The notes under the pieces: generated by a model
The model's input: the letters and a program-made list of their open reading frames with translations, nothing else
The model's database searches: none
Told to the model about the DNA's origin: nothing
Program-made: the position numbers and the translations under genes
Shown: positions 16,953 to 26,347 of the stretch, piece by piece
Layout of the letters: every line of letters begins with the position of its first letter
Position numbering within the stretch: the stretch's first letter is position 1
Origin: Sphaerisporangium perillae
GTDB lineage: Bacteria; Actinomycetota; Actinomycetes; Streptosporangiales; Streptosporangiaceae
Assembly (NCBI RefSeq): GCF_023276435.1
Contig: NZ_JALLPO010000056.1
Span: 1 to 48,072, forward strand
Length of the DNA stretch: 48,072 bases
Direction: 5' to 3'

Positions 16953-17006
16953 CCGGCCGCCTCCCCGATCCCGTCCCCGGTCACCCGGCCGCCTCCCCGC
17001 TCCCGT
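16948..17006. repeat. 31-bp tandem duplication at the xdhC/mobA-like junction
   Basis: A 28-bp unit beginning GGTCACCCGGCCGCCTCCCC occurs at 16948-16975 and 16979-17006 with one mismatch, a period of 31 bp. A degenerate third copy lies at about 16930-16947. One copy contains the xdhC stop codon and the other the GTG start of the downstream gene, both within the same GGGTGACC sequence. Confidence 0.75.
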
Positions 17007-18090
17007 GGATGCGCCCGCTGGTCTCGGTCAGCGCCCGGCCCGAACCGCCCCAGCGGAGCTGGATCAGCTCGGCCGCGATCGACACCGCCGTCTCCTCCGG
17101 CGTCCGCGCGCCGAGGTCCAGGCCGATCGGCGAGCGCAGCCGCGCCAGGTCCGCCTCCGGCACGCCCGCCTCGCGCAGCCGCTCCAGACGGTCCTCGTGG
17201 GTGCGGCGCGAGCCCATCGCCCCGACGTACCCGGCGCCGGTGCGCAGAGCGACCTCCAGCAGCGGCACGTCGAACTTCGGGTCGTGGGTGAGCACGCAGA
17301 TGACCGTGCGCTCGTCGACGTAGGCGGTGGACAGGTAGTCGTGCGGCCAGCGCACCACCACCTCGTCGGCCTCGGGGAAGCGCTTGGCCGTCGCGAACAC
17401 CGGCCGGGCGTCGCACACCACGACGTGGTAGCCGAGGAACTTGCCGATGCGCGCGACCGCGGCGGCGAAGTCGATGGCCCCGAAGACGAGCATGCGCGGC
17501 GGCGGGGCGAAGGAGTGGACGAACACCGACAGGTCGTCCAGCCGCCGCTCCCCCTCCGGGCCGTACCGGCGGACGCCGGTGAGCCCCTGGGCGAGCATGC
17601 CGCGCGCGTCGTCGTCCACGGCGGCGTCCAGTCGCGCCACGCCCAGCGACCCCGACGCGCGGTCGCCCCAGATGACCCTGCGCGCGCCGACGCGCCCCGG
17701 TCCCGACATGATCGTCGTGACCACCACCGGCTCGTGCCGCCGCACGGACCCGGCGATCTCACCGAGCTCGGGGAAGGAGTCCTTCGACACCGGCTCGACC
17801 AGGATGTCGATGATCCCGCCGCAGGTCAGGCCCACGGTGAAGGCGTCGTCGTCGCTGACGCCGTACCGCTGCAGCACCGCGCGGTCCTCGGCGACGACCT
17901 CCCGCGCCAGCTCGTACACCGCCCCTTCCACGCAGCCGCCGGACACGCTGCCGGCGGCCTCGTCCCCGAGCACGGCCATGGAGGCGCCGGGCGGCCTCGG
18001 CGCGCTGTGGAAGGTGTTCACCACGGTCGCCAGCCCGAACTTCTCCCCGGCCTCCCACCACCGCACGATCTGCGACAGCACATCACGCAT
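16981..18090 (-). CDS. xdhC: XdhC/CoxI-family molybdo-hydroxylase maturation factor
   Basis: This 369-aa protein has an N-terminal XdhC/CoxI domain (VVNTFHSAPRPPGASMAVLGDEAAGSVSGGCVEGAVYE, GLTCGGIIDILVEP) and a C-terminal Rossmann domain (LVFGAIDFAAAVARIGKFLGYHVVVCDARPVFAT; YVGAMGSRRTHEDRLERL). XdhC proteins bind sulfurated molybdenum cofactor and insert it into xanthine dehydrogenase or CO-dehydrogenase-type enzymes. The ATG overlaps the coxE stop by 8 bp. No structural dehydrogenase gene is nearby. Confidence 0.93.
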   Translation of the reverse strand: MRDVLSQIVRWWEAGEKFGLATVVNTFHSAPRPPGASMAVLGDEAAGSVSGGCVEGAVYELAREVVAEDRAVLQRYGVSDDDAFTVGLTCGGIIDILVEPVSKDSFPELGEIAGSVRRHEPVVVTTIMSGPGRVGARRVIWGDRASGSLGVARLDAAVDDDARGMLAQGLTGVRRYGPEGERRLDDLSVFVHSFAPPPRMLVFGAIDFAAAVARIGKFLGYHVVVCDARPVFATAKRFPEADEVVVRWPHDYLSTAYVDERTVICVLTHDPKFDVPLLEVALRTGAGYVGAMGSRRTHEDRLERLREAGVPEADLARLRSPIGLDLGARTPEETAVSIAAELIQLRWGGSGRALTETSGRIHGSGEAAG

Positions 18091-19183
18091 GCGACAGCCT
18101 TTCCGCGAGCTCCTCGAAGGCCGCCAGGCTATGCCCGGCGACGAACGCCCCGACGTGCGGCAGGGCGGCGCGCATGCCGCCGGTCAGCGGCCGGTAGCCC
18201 TCCTGGCCCTTGTGCGGGTTGACCCAGATCACCCGGCGGGCCAGCCGCGACAGCCGCGCCATCTGCTGCCCGAGCAGGGAGGGGTCGCCCCGCTCCCACC
18301 CGTCGGAGGCGATGACGACGACAGCGCCCCGGGCGCCCGCCCCCTGGTCGAGGAACTCCTTCAGCTCCTCGCCCAGGCGGGTGCCCCCGCTCCAGTCGGG
18401 GATGGCCGCCGACACCTCCCGCATCGCCCTGCCCGGGTCGCGGTGGCGCAGCTCGGCGGTGATCCGCGTGAGGCGGGTGCCGACGCTGAAGACCTGGGTG
18501 GCGCGCGGCTCGCACCGGACGAGCACGTGGGCGAACCGCAGCAGCGTGTCGGCGTACGGCGCCATCGACCCGCTGACGTCGACCAGCAGCACGACGCGAC
18601 GCGGCCGTACCCGATGCGCCCGGTGGCGCAACCGGGCCGTCTCACCGCCGCGGCGCAGGGTCTCGCGCATGGTGCGCCGCGGGTCCAGGCGGCCCCGGTG
18701 GGCGGGGGCGAACCGCCGCGAGCGGCGTTGCTCCCTGCGGGCGCGCAGGATCGCGAGCAGGCGATGGATCTCGGCCAGCTCGGCGGCGGTCAGGCGGGCG
18801 ATGTCCCGCCGCCTGAGCACCTCGGTGGAGCTCGCGGTCGCGGGCAGCGCCTCCTGGCCGGCGTCCTCCCGTGGCCCGGCGCCGTCCAGCGAGACGGTGT
18901 GCCGGGTGACGGTCACCACGGGCGGGCGCGTACGGGCCGCGCGGGCGCGCTCGCCGCCGAAGTAGGCCGCGAAGCACCGGTCGTAGCGCGGGAGGTCGTC
19001 GGGGCCCGCGCACAGGGTCAGGCGCCCGGCCCAGTAGACCGCGCCGGGATCGGCGGCGTCCAGGTGGCGCGCGGCGCGCAGGAAGGCCTGGGTGCGCTCG
19101 TGGTCGGCCGCGACCCCCGCCGCCCGCAACGTCCGGGCGAAGCCGGTCATCGTCGCGATCAGCTCCGCCGCTTCCTCAGGCAT
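18083..19183 (-). CDS. coxE: CoxE-type VWA-domain protein
   Basis: This 366-aa protein has a C-terminal von Willebrand A domain with a complete MIDAS motif (VVLLVDVSGSMAPYADTLLRFA) and SDGWERGDPSLLGQQMARLSRLARRVIWVNPHKG. The middle is an arginine-rich helical linker (LRARREQRRSRRFAPAHRGRLDPRRTMRETLRRGG). CoxE works with the AAA+ protein CoxD in building the active site of CO-dehydrogenase-like enzymes. It overlaps both coxD (upstream) and xdhC (downstream) by 8 bp, indicating tight coupling. Confidence 0.92.
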   Translation of the reverse strand: MPEEAAELIATMTGFARTLRAAGVAADHERTQAFLRAARHLDAADPGAVYWAGRLTLCAGPDDLPRYDRCFAAYFGGERARAARTRPPVVTVTRHTVSLDGAGPREDAGQEALPATASSTEVLRRRDIARLTAAELAEIHRLLAILRARREQRRSRRFAPAHRGRLDPRRTMRETLRRGGETARLRHRAHRVRPRRVVLLVDVSGSMAPYADTLLRFAHVLVRCEPRATQVFSVGTRLTRITAELRHRDPGRAMREVSAAIPDWSGGTRLGEELKEFLDQGAGARGAVVVIASDGWERGDPSLLGQQMARLSRLARRVIWVNPHKGQEGYRPLTGGMRAALPHVGAFVAGHSLAAFEELAERLSHA

Positions 19184-20075
19184 GGCGCAGGAGGCCGTTC
19201 GCGAGGGCGGTCTCCTGGTCCTCGCGGTACTTCAGCACCGCGCCGAGGGTCGCCGCGGCCAGCCCGGGGTCCAGGTCGCGGGCGCCGAGGGTGAGCAGGG
19301 CCTCGGTCCAGTCGAGGGTCTCGGCGACGCCCGGCGGCTTGACCAGCCCGGCGCCGCGCAGCCGCCCGGCGGCGCGGGCGACCTGGTCCGCGAGGGTCTC
19401 CGTGCACTCGGGCAGGCGCCGCAGCAGGATCGCCACCTCCCGGTCGAACGCCGGGTGCTCCAGCCAGTGGTAGAGGCAGCGGCGCTTGAGCGCGTCGTGC
19501 ACATCGCGGGTGCGGTTGGAGGTCACCACCACCACCGGAGGCGTCTCGGCGCTGATCGTGCCGAGCTCCGGGATGGAGATCGTGAAGTCCGACAGCACCT
19601 CCAGCAGGAACGCCTCGAACTCGTCGTCCGCCCGGTCGATCTCGTCGACCAGCAGCACGCTCGGCTGGGTCTCCAGCGCCTTGAGCAGGGGACGGGCGAT
19701 CAGGAACCGCCGGTCGTACAGCTCCCCCTCCAGGCGGGCGGCCTCCGTGGCGCCCGTCGCGCCGGTGGCCTCGGCGGCCTTGAGGTGCAGGAGCTGCCGG
19801 GCGAAGTCCCAGTCGTACAGCGCCTGGGCCGCGTCCAGGCCCTCGTAGCACTGCAGGCGGATGAGCGGCGCGCCGAGGACCGCTGCGAGGGTCTTGGCCA
19901 GCTCGGTCTTCCCGACTCCGGCCTCCCCCTCCAGGAACAGAGGGCGCCCCATCCTCAGCGCCAGGAAGCACGCCGTCGCCAGCCCTTCGTCGGCGAGGTA
20001 GGCCCGCGCGTCGAGCAGTTCGGCGAGCATGCTCGGTGTTTCGATGTCAGACGCCCGGGATGTCCTGTGCCGCAC
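19176..20075 (-). CDS. coxD: CoxD-type MoxR AAA+ ATPase
   Basis: This AAA+ ATPase of about 299 aa has Walker A FLEGEAGVGKTELAKTLA, LIRLQCYEGLDAAQALYDWDFARQLLHL (a signature of CoxD-like members), Walker B SVLLVDEIDRADDEFEAFLLEVL, and sensor VVVTSNRTRDVHDALKRRCLYHWLEHP. In carboxydotrophs CoxD helps insert the sulfur-copper part of the CODH active site. In general, CoxD-CoxE pairs mature molybdo-hydroxylases. The GTG start has TAACCT 6 nt upstream, so it is probably leaderless; an ATG at 20030 lacks a ribosome site. It is divergent from ssuC. Confidence 0.92.
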   Translation of the reverse strand: MRHRTSRASDIETPSMLAELLDARAYLADEGLATACFLALRMGRPLFLEGEAGVGKTELAKTLAAVLGAPLIRLQCYEGLDAAQALYDWDFARQLLHLKAAEATGATGATEAARLEGELYDRRFLIARPLLKALETQPSVLLVDEIDRADDEFEAFLLEVLSDFTISIPELGTISAETPPVVVVTSNRTRDVHDALKRRCLYHWLEHPAFDREVAILLRRLPECTETLADQVARAAGRLRGAGLVKPPGVAETLDWTEALLTLGARDLDPGLAAATLGAVLKYREDQETALANGLLRHA

Positions 20076-20081
20076 CCCCTC

Positions 20082-20087
20082 AGGTTA
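20082..20087 (-). promoter_or_regulatory. coxD leaderless -10 element
   Basis: TAACCT on the minus strand fits TANNNT and is separated from the GTG by exactly 6 nt. No clear -35 is visible. Confidence 0.45.
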
Positions 20088-20134
20088 CGCGTCCGCGCGC
20101 CTCCCGGCCCCCCGCGCCGCAGGGGCCGCGCAAA

Positions 20135-20167
20135 ACCTATTGACTTGGTAGGTAATGCAGCTAATCA
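20135..20167 (+). promoter_or_regulatory. ssu operon promoter with overlapping inverted repeat
   Basis: TTGACT (20140-20145) is followed after 16 bp by TAATCA (20162-20167). The inverted repeat ACCTA-N9-TAGGT (20135-20153) surrounds the -35, a natural operator position for a sulfur-responsive regulator. About 42 nt of leader precede the ssuC ATG. No regulator gene lies next to the operon. Confidence 0.55.
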
Positions 20168-20209
20168 TGCAAGGGACGCCGCACGCGACGATCCCTGCGA
20201 GGTCCCTCG

Positions 20210-21073
20210 ATGTCCATCCCCGCACTGGATGCCCAGGGGGTACGCGGACCGGCACCCGCCGCCGCCCCAAGGGCCACGACCCCGCGCCGCTCCCGGCCCG
20301 CCCACGCCCCGGGAAGGGTCAAGGTCTGGCAGCGGTGGGTGAGCCCCCTCGCCGCCCTGGCCGTCTGGCAGATCGCCAGCACCACCGGCCTCCTGCCCCA
20401 AAGCCTGCTCGCCTCTCCCTCGACGATCGCCGTCACCGCCGCCGGCCTGATCTCCGACGGCACGCTCCCCGCCGCCATCGCCGTCTCGCTCCAGCGGGTC
20501 GCCGCCGGATTCCTGCTCGGCGGCATCACCGGGATCCTGCTCGCCCTGGCCGCCGGGCTCAGCAGGGCGGGCGAGAACGCCGTCGATCCCCTCATGCAGA
20601 TGCTCCGCGCACTGCCGTTCTTCGGGCTGATCCCGCTGTTCATCCTGTGGTTCGGCATCGGCGAGACCCCCAAGGTCGCCCTCGTGGCGCTCGCCGTCTC
20701 CTTCCCCCTCTACCTCAACACCTTCGCGGGGATCCGGGGCGTCGACGGCAAGCTCGCCGAGCTCGCGCGGACCCTGAAACTCGGCCGTGCCGCGCTCGTC
20801 CGCCACATCGTCCTTCCCGGAGCACTGCCCCAGACGCTCGTCGGCCTGCGGCAGAGCCTCGGCGTCGCGTGGCTCGCCCTCATCGTGGCCGAGCAGGTCA
20901 ACGCCGACGCCGGCCTGGGCTTCATGATCAACGACGCCCGCGAGTTCCTCCGCACGGACGTCATCGTGGTCGGGCTGCTCGTCTACAGCGCGCTCGGCCT
21001 GCTCACCGACGCGCTCGTACGGCTCATGGAAAGGCGGGCGCTGACATGGCGACGCGGATTTCTCGGCGAGTAG
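20210..21073 (+). CDS. ssuC: Aliphatic sulfonate ABC transporter permease SsuC
   Basis: This 287-aa BPD-type permease has six hydrophobic segments. It has the family blocks QSLLASPSTIAVTAAGLI, ALPFFGLIPLFILWFGIGETPKVALVALAVSFPLYLNTFAGIRG and the coupling loop KLGRAALVRHIVLPGALPQTLVGLRQSLGVAWLALIVAEQ. The first 45 residues are a Pro/Arg/Ala-rich cytoplasmic tail. The ATG has GAGG 7 nt upstream. It is the first gene of ssuC-ssuB-ssuA-ssuD, overlapping ssuB by 28 bp. SsuD downstream makes sulfonate the likely substrate rather than nitrate or taurine. Confidence 0.93.
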   Translation: MSIPALDAQGVRGPAPAAAPRATTPRRSRPAHAPGRVKVWQRWVSPLAALAVWQIASTTGLLPQSLLASPSTIAVTAAGLISDGTLPAAIAVSLQRVAAGFLLGGITGILLALAAGLSRAGENAVDPLMQMLRALPFFGLIPLFILWFGIGETPKVALVALAVSFPLYLNTFAGIRGVDGKLAELARTLKLGRAALVRHIVLPGALPQTLVGLRQSLGVAWLALIVAEQVNADAGLGFMINDAREFLRTDVIVVGLLVYSALGLLTDALVRLMERRALTWRRGFLGE

Positions 21074-21804
21074 CCACGGTCCGGGGCCTCACCCGAGGGT
21101 TCGGCGAGCGCACCGTCCTCGCCGGGCTGGACCTCGACATCGCCCACGGAGAGTTCACCGCGCTCCTCGGGCGCAGCGGCTCGGGCAAGTCGACGCTGCT
21201 CCGCGCGCTGGCGGGCCTCGACGGCGCCGCCGAGGGCGAGCTGGAGGTCACCGGCTCGGTCGCCGTCGCCTTCCAGGAGCCGCGCCTGGTGCCCTGGAAG
21301 CGCGTCGACGCCAACATCGCACTCGGCCTGGACGTCCCCGACCCCGGGGAACGCACCCGGCGGGCACTCGCCGAGGTGGGCCTCACCGAGCGGGCCGGCG
21401 CCTGGCCCTTGACCCTGTCGGGCGGCGAGGCACAGCGGGCCAGCCTCGCCCGCGCGCTCGCCAGGGAGCCGGAGCTGCTCCTGCTCGACGAGCCGTTCAG
21501 CGCGCTCGACGCGCTCACCCGCATCACCGTCCACCAGCTCGTCCTGCGGCTGTGGGCGGTCCACCGCCCGGCCGTGCTGCTGGTCACCCACGACGTCGAC
21601 GAGGCGCTGGCCCTCGCCGACCGCGTGCTCGTCCTCCATGAGGGGCGGATCGCCCACGAGGAGCTCATCGGCGTGGCACGCCCCCGCCACCGCGACCACC
21701 CCGACCTGACCTCCCTGCGTACACGCCTGCTCACCGCGCTCGGCGTGAGCACCGACGCCGGCCTCACCCCCGATCGCGCCGCCACCCCGGAGGAACAGCG
21801 ATGA
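21046..21804 (+). CDS. ssuB: Aliphatic sulfonate ABC transporter ATP-binding protein SsuB
   Basis: This is an ABC ATPase of about 252 aa: Walker A LLGRSGSGKSTLLRALAGL, Q-loop VAFQEPRLVPWKRVDANIALGL, signature LTLSGGEAQRASLARALA, Walker B LLLLDEPFSALDALTR, and H-loop LVTHDVDEALALADRV. The short Q-loop with RLVPW is typical of SsuB/TauB. The ATG at 21046 has AAGGCGGG about 7 nt upstream and lies inside the end of ssuC. The open frame back to 20155 is the ssuC region read out of frame. Confidence 0.94.
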   Translation: MATRISRRVATVRGLTRGFGERTVLAGLDLDIAHGEFTALLGRSGSGKSTLLRALAGLDGAAEGELEVTGSVAVAFQEPRLVPWKRVDANIALGLDVPDPGERTRRALAEVGLTERAGAWPLTLSGGEAQRASLARALAREPELLLLDEPFSALDALTRITVHQLVLRLWAVHRPAVLLVTHDVDEALALADRVLVLHEGRIAHEELIGVARPRHRDHPDLTSLRTRLLTALGVSTDAGLTPDRAATPEEQR

Positions 21805-21857
21805 CCGCCACCGCCCGTGTCTCCAAGGCCCATGTCTCCAAGGAGGGAACAGGATGA
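21801..21857 (+). CDS. 18-codon bridging ORF between ssuB and ssuA
   Basis: ATG at 21801 overlaps the ssuB stop (ATGA), and the TGA at 21855-21857 overlaps the ssuA ATG (ATGA). The peptide would be MTATARVSKAHVSKEGTG. The DNA contains the repeat GTCTCCAAGG twice; the second copy supplies the strong AAGGAGG ribosome site for ssuA. Its likely role, if real, is to keep ribosomes moving from ssuB to ssuA. It may be coincidental. Confidence 0.35.
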   Translation: MTATARVSKAHVSKEGTG

Positions 21858-22849
21858 TCACCAAGGCCGTCCGGCTGCTCGGAGCCCTGGGCCTGGCGGC
21901 CGCGCTCGCCGCCTGCGCGGGCACCGCCGGAGAGGACGCCCCGGCGGGATCCGCGTCCGGCTCGTCGCAGGTCACCCTCAGGGTCGGCGACCAGAAGGCC
22001 GGTTCCCAGGCGCTCCTCTCTGCCGCGGGCGAGCTCGACTCGCTGCCCTACAAGATCACTTGGGCTCAGTTCACCTCCGGCCCGCCGCTCCTTGAGGCCG
22101 TCAACGCCGGAGGCGTCGACCTCGGCGCGGTGGGCAACACGCCGCCCATCTTCGCGGCGGCGGCCAACTCGAAGATCGCGATAGTGGCGGCCTCGCTTCA
22201 GGACGTCGCCGGACAGGCCATCCTGGTGCCGTCCGGGTCGGCCATCACGGCCCCCGCCCAGCTGAAGGGCAGACGGATCGCGGTGGCCAAGGGCAGCTCC
22301 GCGCACTACCACCTGCTGTCCGTCCTGAAGAAGGAGAACCTCACCTTCAAGGACATCACCGTGAACTACCTGCAGCCCGCGGACGCGCTGGCCGCCTTCA
22401 CCTCAGGGCGGGTCGACGCCTGGGCGATCTGGGATCCTTACACCTCCCAGGCGCGCCTCGGGAACGGCGCCAAGCTGCTGGTGGACGGCAAGGGCTACGT
22501 CAACGGCTACAGCTTCCAGGTCGCCGGACAGGCGGCCCTCGCCGACCGTGCCAAGGCCGGGGCGATCCGCGACTACCTCCTCCGGTTGCAGCGCGCCAAG
22601 GTCTGGGCCAACACCCACCAGGCCGAGTGGGCCAAGGCGTGGGCGAAGGAGACGGGCCTGCCGCTCCCGGTCACGACGGCCGCCGCCGCCAACCGGATCA
22701 CCACCCCGGTGCCGATCGACGACGCCCTGATCGCCTCCGAGCAGGAGATGGCCGACGCCTTCACCTCGGCGGGGCTGCTCCCCGGCAAGATCACCTTCGG
22801 TGACTTCGCCGACCGCCGGTTCAACGACATCGTCAAGAAGGACGCCTGA
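21854..22849 (+). CDS. ssuA: Sulfonate-binding lipoprotein SsuA
   Basis: This 331-aa substrate-binding protein has a lipoprotein signal MITKAVRLLGALGLAAALAACAG with the lipobox Cys at residue 21. The NMT1/SsuA-type fold is marked by VTLRVGDQKAGSQALLSAAGELDSLPYKITWAQFTSGPPLLEAVNAGGVDLGAVGNTPPIFAAAANSKI and LKGRRIAVAKGSSAHYHLLSVLKKENLTFKDI, then RVDAWAIWDPYTSQA. The ATG has AGGAGG upstream. It delivers sulfonates to SsuBC and sits 2 bp before ssuD. Confidence 0.95.
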   Translation: MITKAVRLLGALGLAAALAACAGTAGEDAPAGSASGSSQVTLRVGDQKAGSQALLSAAGELDSLPYKITWAQFTSGPPLLEAVNAGGVDLGAVGNTPPIFAAAANSKIAIVAASLQDVAGQAILVPSGSAITAPAQLKGRRIAVAKGSSAHYHLLSVLKKENLTFKDITVNYLQPADALAAFTSGRVDAWAIWDPYTSQARLGNGAKLLVDGKGYVNGYSFQVAGQAALADRAKAGAIRDYLLRLQRAKVWANTHQAEWAKAWAKETGLPLPVTTAAAANRITTPVPIDDALIASEQEMADAFTSAGLLPGKITFGDFADRRFNDIVKKDA

Positions 22850-22851
22850 CC

Positions 22852-24006
22852 ATGAGCCTGAAGTTCCACTGGTTCCTGCCCACCTCCGGCGACAGCAGGG
22901 CGATCATCGGCGGTGGCCACGGGCTCACCCGTGGCCACGGCCGCGCCGCGGCGAGCGCGTTCCGGCCGCCGTCCATCGACTACCTCGGCCAGATCGCCCG
23001 GTCGGCCGAGCAGCTCGGTTTCGAGGCGGTGCTCACCCCGACGGGCACCTGGTGCGAGGACGCCTGGCTGGTCACCGCCGCGCTCACCCAGGTGACGACG
23101 CGGCTGAAGTTCCTCGTGGCCTTCCGGCCCGGCTTCATCTCCCCCACCCTGGCCGCCCAGATGGCCGCCACCTACCAGCGGATCTCCGGCGGGCGCCTGC
23201 TCCTCAACGTCGTGACCGGCGGCGAGGGCACCGAGCAGCGCCGCTTCGGCGACCACCTGTCGAAGGACGAGCGGTACGCGCGCACCGACGAGTTCCTCTC
23301 GGTCGTGCGCGGAGCCTGGAGCGGAGCCCCCTACGACTTCACCGGGGCGTACTACCAGGTGGAGGGCGCCACGGTGGCCGAGGTGCCCGACCCGGAGCCC
23401 GAACTGTACTTCGGCGGCTCCTCGGCGGCGGCGGGCGCGGTCGCGGCCAGGCACGTCCAGACCTACCTCACCTGGGGGGAACCGCCCGCCCAGGTCGCCG
23501 AGAAGATCGCCTGGGTCCGCGGCCTGGCCGCCGCGGAGGGACGGACGCTGAGGTTCGGCGTCCGGCTGCACGTCATCACCCGCGACACCGCACAGGAGGC
23601 GTGGGCGGAGGCAGGCCGCCTGCTGTCGGGCATCGACCCCGCCGACATCCGCACCGCCCAGCGGACGCTGGCCCGCAGCGAGTCGGTCGGGCAGAAGCGC
23701 ATGCTCGCGCTGCACGAGGAGTACCGGCGCGACGGTGGCGGCGTCCACGACCTGGAGGTGTACCCGAACCTTTGGGCCGGCGTCGGCCTCGTGCGCGGCG
23801 GCGCGGGGACCGCGCTCGTCGGCAGCCACGCCGAGGTCGCCGACCTCATCGAGGAGTACGCCGGCCAGGGCGTCACCGAGTTCGTCCTGTCCGGCTATCC
23901 GCACCTGGAGGAGGCCTACTGGTTCGGCGAGGGCGTCCTGCCCGAACTGCGCCGCCGGGGCGCCCTGGACCGCGGCGCGAAGGAGCCCGCCGGCCTCACC
24001 GCCTGA
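22852..24006 (+). CDS. ssuD: FMNH2-dependent alkanesulfonate monooxygenase SsuD
   Basis: This 384-aa luciferase-fold enzyme splits alkanesulfonates to aldehyde and sulfite using reduced FMN. Diagnostic blocks are LKFHWFLPTSGDSRAIIGGGHG, LTPTGTWCEDAWLVTAALTQVTTRLKFLVAFRPGFISPTLAAQMAATYQRISGGRLLLNVVTGGE and LYFGGSSAAAGAVAARHVQTYLTWGEPP, with AEVADLIEEYAGQGVTEFVLSGYPHLEEAYWFGEGVLP near the end. The length equals the family norm. No flavin reductase gene (ssuE type) is in the operon, so FMNH2 must come from elsewhere. Confidence 0.96.
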   Translation: MSLKFHWFLPTSGDSRAIIGGGHGLTRGHGRAAASAFRPPSIDYLGQIARSAEQLGFEAVLTPTGTWCEDAWLVTAALTQVTTRLKFLVAFRPGFISPTLAAQMAATYQRISGGRLLLNVVTGGEGTEQRRFGDHLSKDERYARTDEFLSVVRGAWSGAPYDFTGAYYQVEGATVAEVPDPEPELYFGGSSAAAGAVAARHVQTYLTWGEPPAQVAEKIAWVRGLAAAEGRTLRFGVRLHVITRDTAQEAWAEAGRLLSGIDPADIRTAQRTLARSESVGQKRMLALHEEYRRDGGGVHDLEVYPNLWAGVGLVRGGAGTALVGSHAEVADLIEEYAGQGVTEFVLSGYPHLEEAYWFGEGVLPELRRRGALDRGAKEPAGLTA

Positions 24007-24022
24007 GCCGGCCGGGCGTCCT

Positions 24023-24133
24023 CTAGCGGGGGCCGAAGGCGTACTTCACGGGCGGGACCACCGCCTGGGCGTCCACGCCGGCGACCCACAGGCCCGCCAT
24101 GAAGGCCATCGTGGCCTCCAGCAGGCCCCGGGG
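24023..24133 (-). pseudogene. Possible C-terminal remnant of an unidentified protein
   Basis: Minus-strand reading gives GLLEATMAFMAGLWVAGVDA and then QAVVPPVKYAFGPR before a TAG at 24025-24023. It looks protein-like but has no ribosome site, and the frame turns into Arg-rich nonsense upstream. Shifting frame near 24130 (CCCCGGGGCC) joins it to LEPVDGGGLDPG, hinting at a frameshifted end of a lost gene. I do not recognise the family. In related genomes hisE-hisG often follow ribH here; this fragment does not resemble either. Confidence 0.25.
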
Positions 24134-24158
24134 TCCAGGCCGCCGCCGTCGACCGGCT

Positions 24159-24614
24159 CTAGCTGTGGTCGGGGGCCTCGCCGTAGGCGTGGATGAGGGC
24201 GCGGAGTTCGGCGACGGCCTTGCGGGAGCGGGCCTTCTCGGCGCCCTGGATGCCCATGGCGCCGACGCTGGACCCGTCGGCCAGGTCGAGCCTGGGCCAC
24301 GGCTCCCCCTCGGGCATGGTGACGTCGAGCACCTCCGGCCACTCGTACCGGTGGACCCGCAGGGCGTTGACGACGGTGATGCCCCCCTCGTCGGCCTCCA
24401 CGCGCAGCCGGCCGAGCAGGTGGAGCAGGAAGGCGACCAGGCACCCGAACGCGACCAGGCCGAGCTTGTCGGGCAGCTTGAACGGAGGAGGGAGCACCAC
24501 GGCCAGCGCGATCGAGCCCACGACCATCACCACGGCGAAGCCGTACGCCAGGATCATGGCCCGGCGGGGCCGCCAGGTCACCGGGAGGGACGGTGGGAGC
24601 TCGCTGTCAGGCAC
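24159..24614 (-). CDS. PH-domain (bPH6-like) membrane protein
   Basis: This 151-aa protein has two membrane helices (ILAYGFAVVMVVGSIALAVVLP and KLGLVAFGCLVAFLLHLLG), then a bacterial PH-like domain: LRVEADEGGITVVNALRVHRYEWPEVLDVTMPEGEPWPRLDLADG. The tail is GIQGAEKARSRKAVAELRALIHAYGEA. This type of small PH protein commonly sits downstream of ribH in actinobacteria; its function is unknown. The GTG start lacks an obvious ribosome site, so a later start is possible. It follows ribH by about 48 bp. Confidence 0.8.
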   Translation of the reverse strand: MPDSELPPSLPVTWRPRRAMILAYGFAVVMVVGSIALAVVLPPPFKLPDKLGLVAFGCLVAFLLHLLGRLRVEADEGGITVVNALRVHRYEWPEVLDVTMPEGEPWPRLDLADGSSVGAMGIQGAEKARSRKAVAELRALIHAYGEAPDHS

Positions 24615-24662
24615 GGCGGCCCGCCCGGTGGGAACGGCAGGTGGATCGGCGCGGCAAATCCC

Positions 24663-26343
<1,681 letters not shown>

Positions 26344-26347
<4 letters not shown>

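Noticed and set aside
14983..18222. Plus-strand ORF of 1079 aa
   Set aside because: It lies wholly antisense to the LLM oxidoreductase, MobA-like and xdhC genes, which have clear family motifs. Its peptide is His/Arg/Gly/Asp-rich nonsense.
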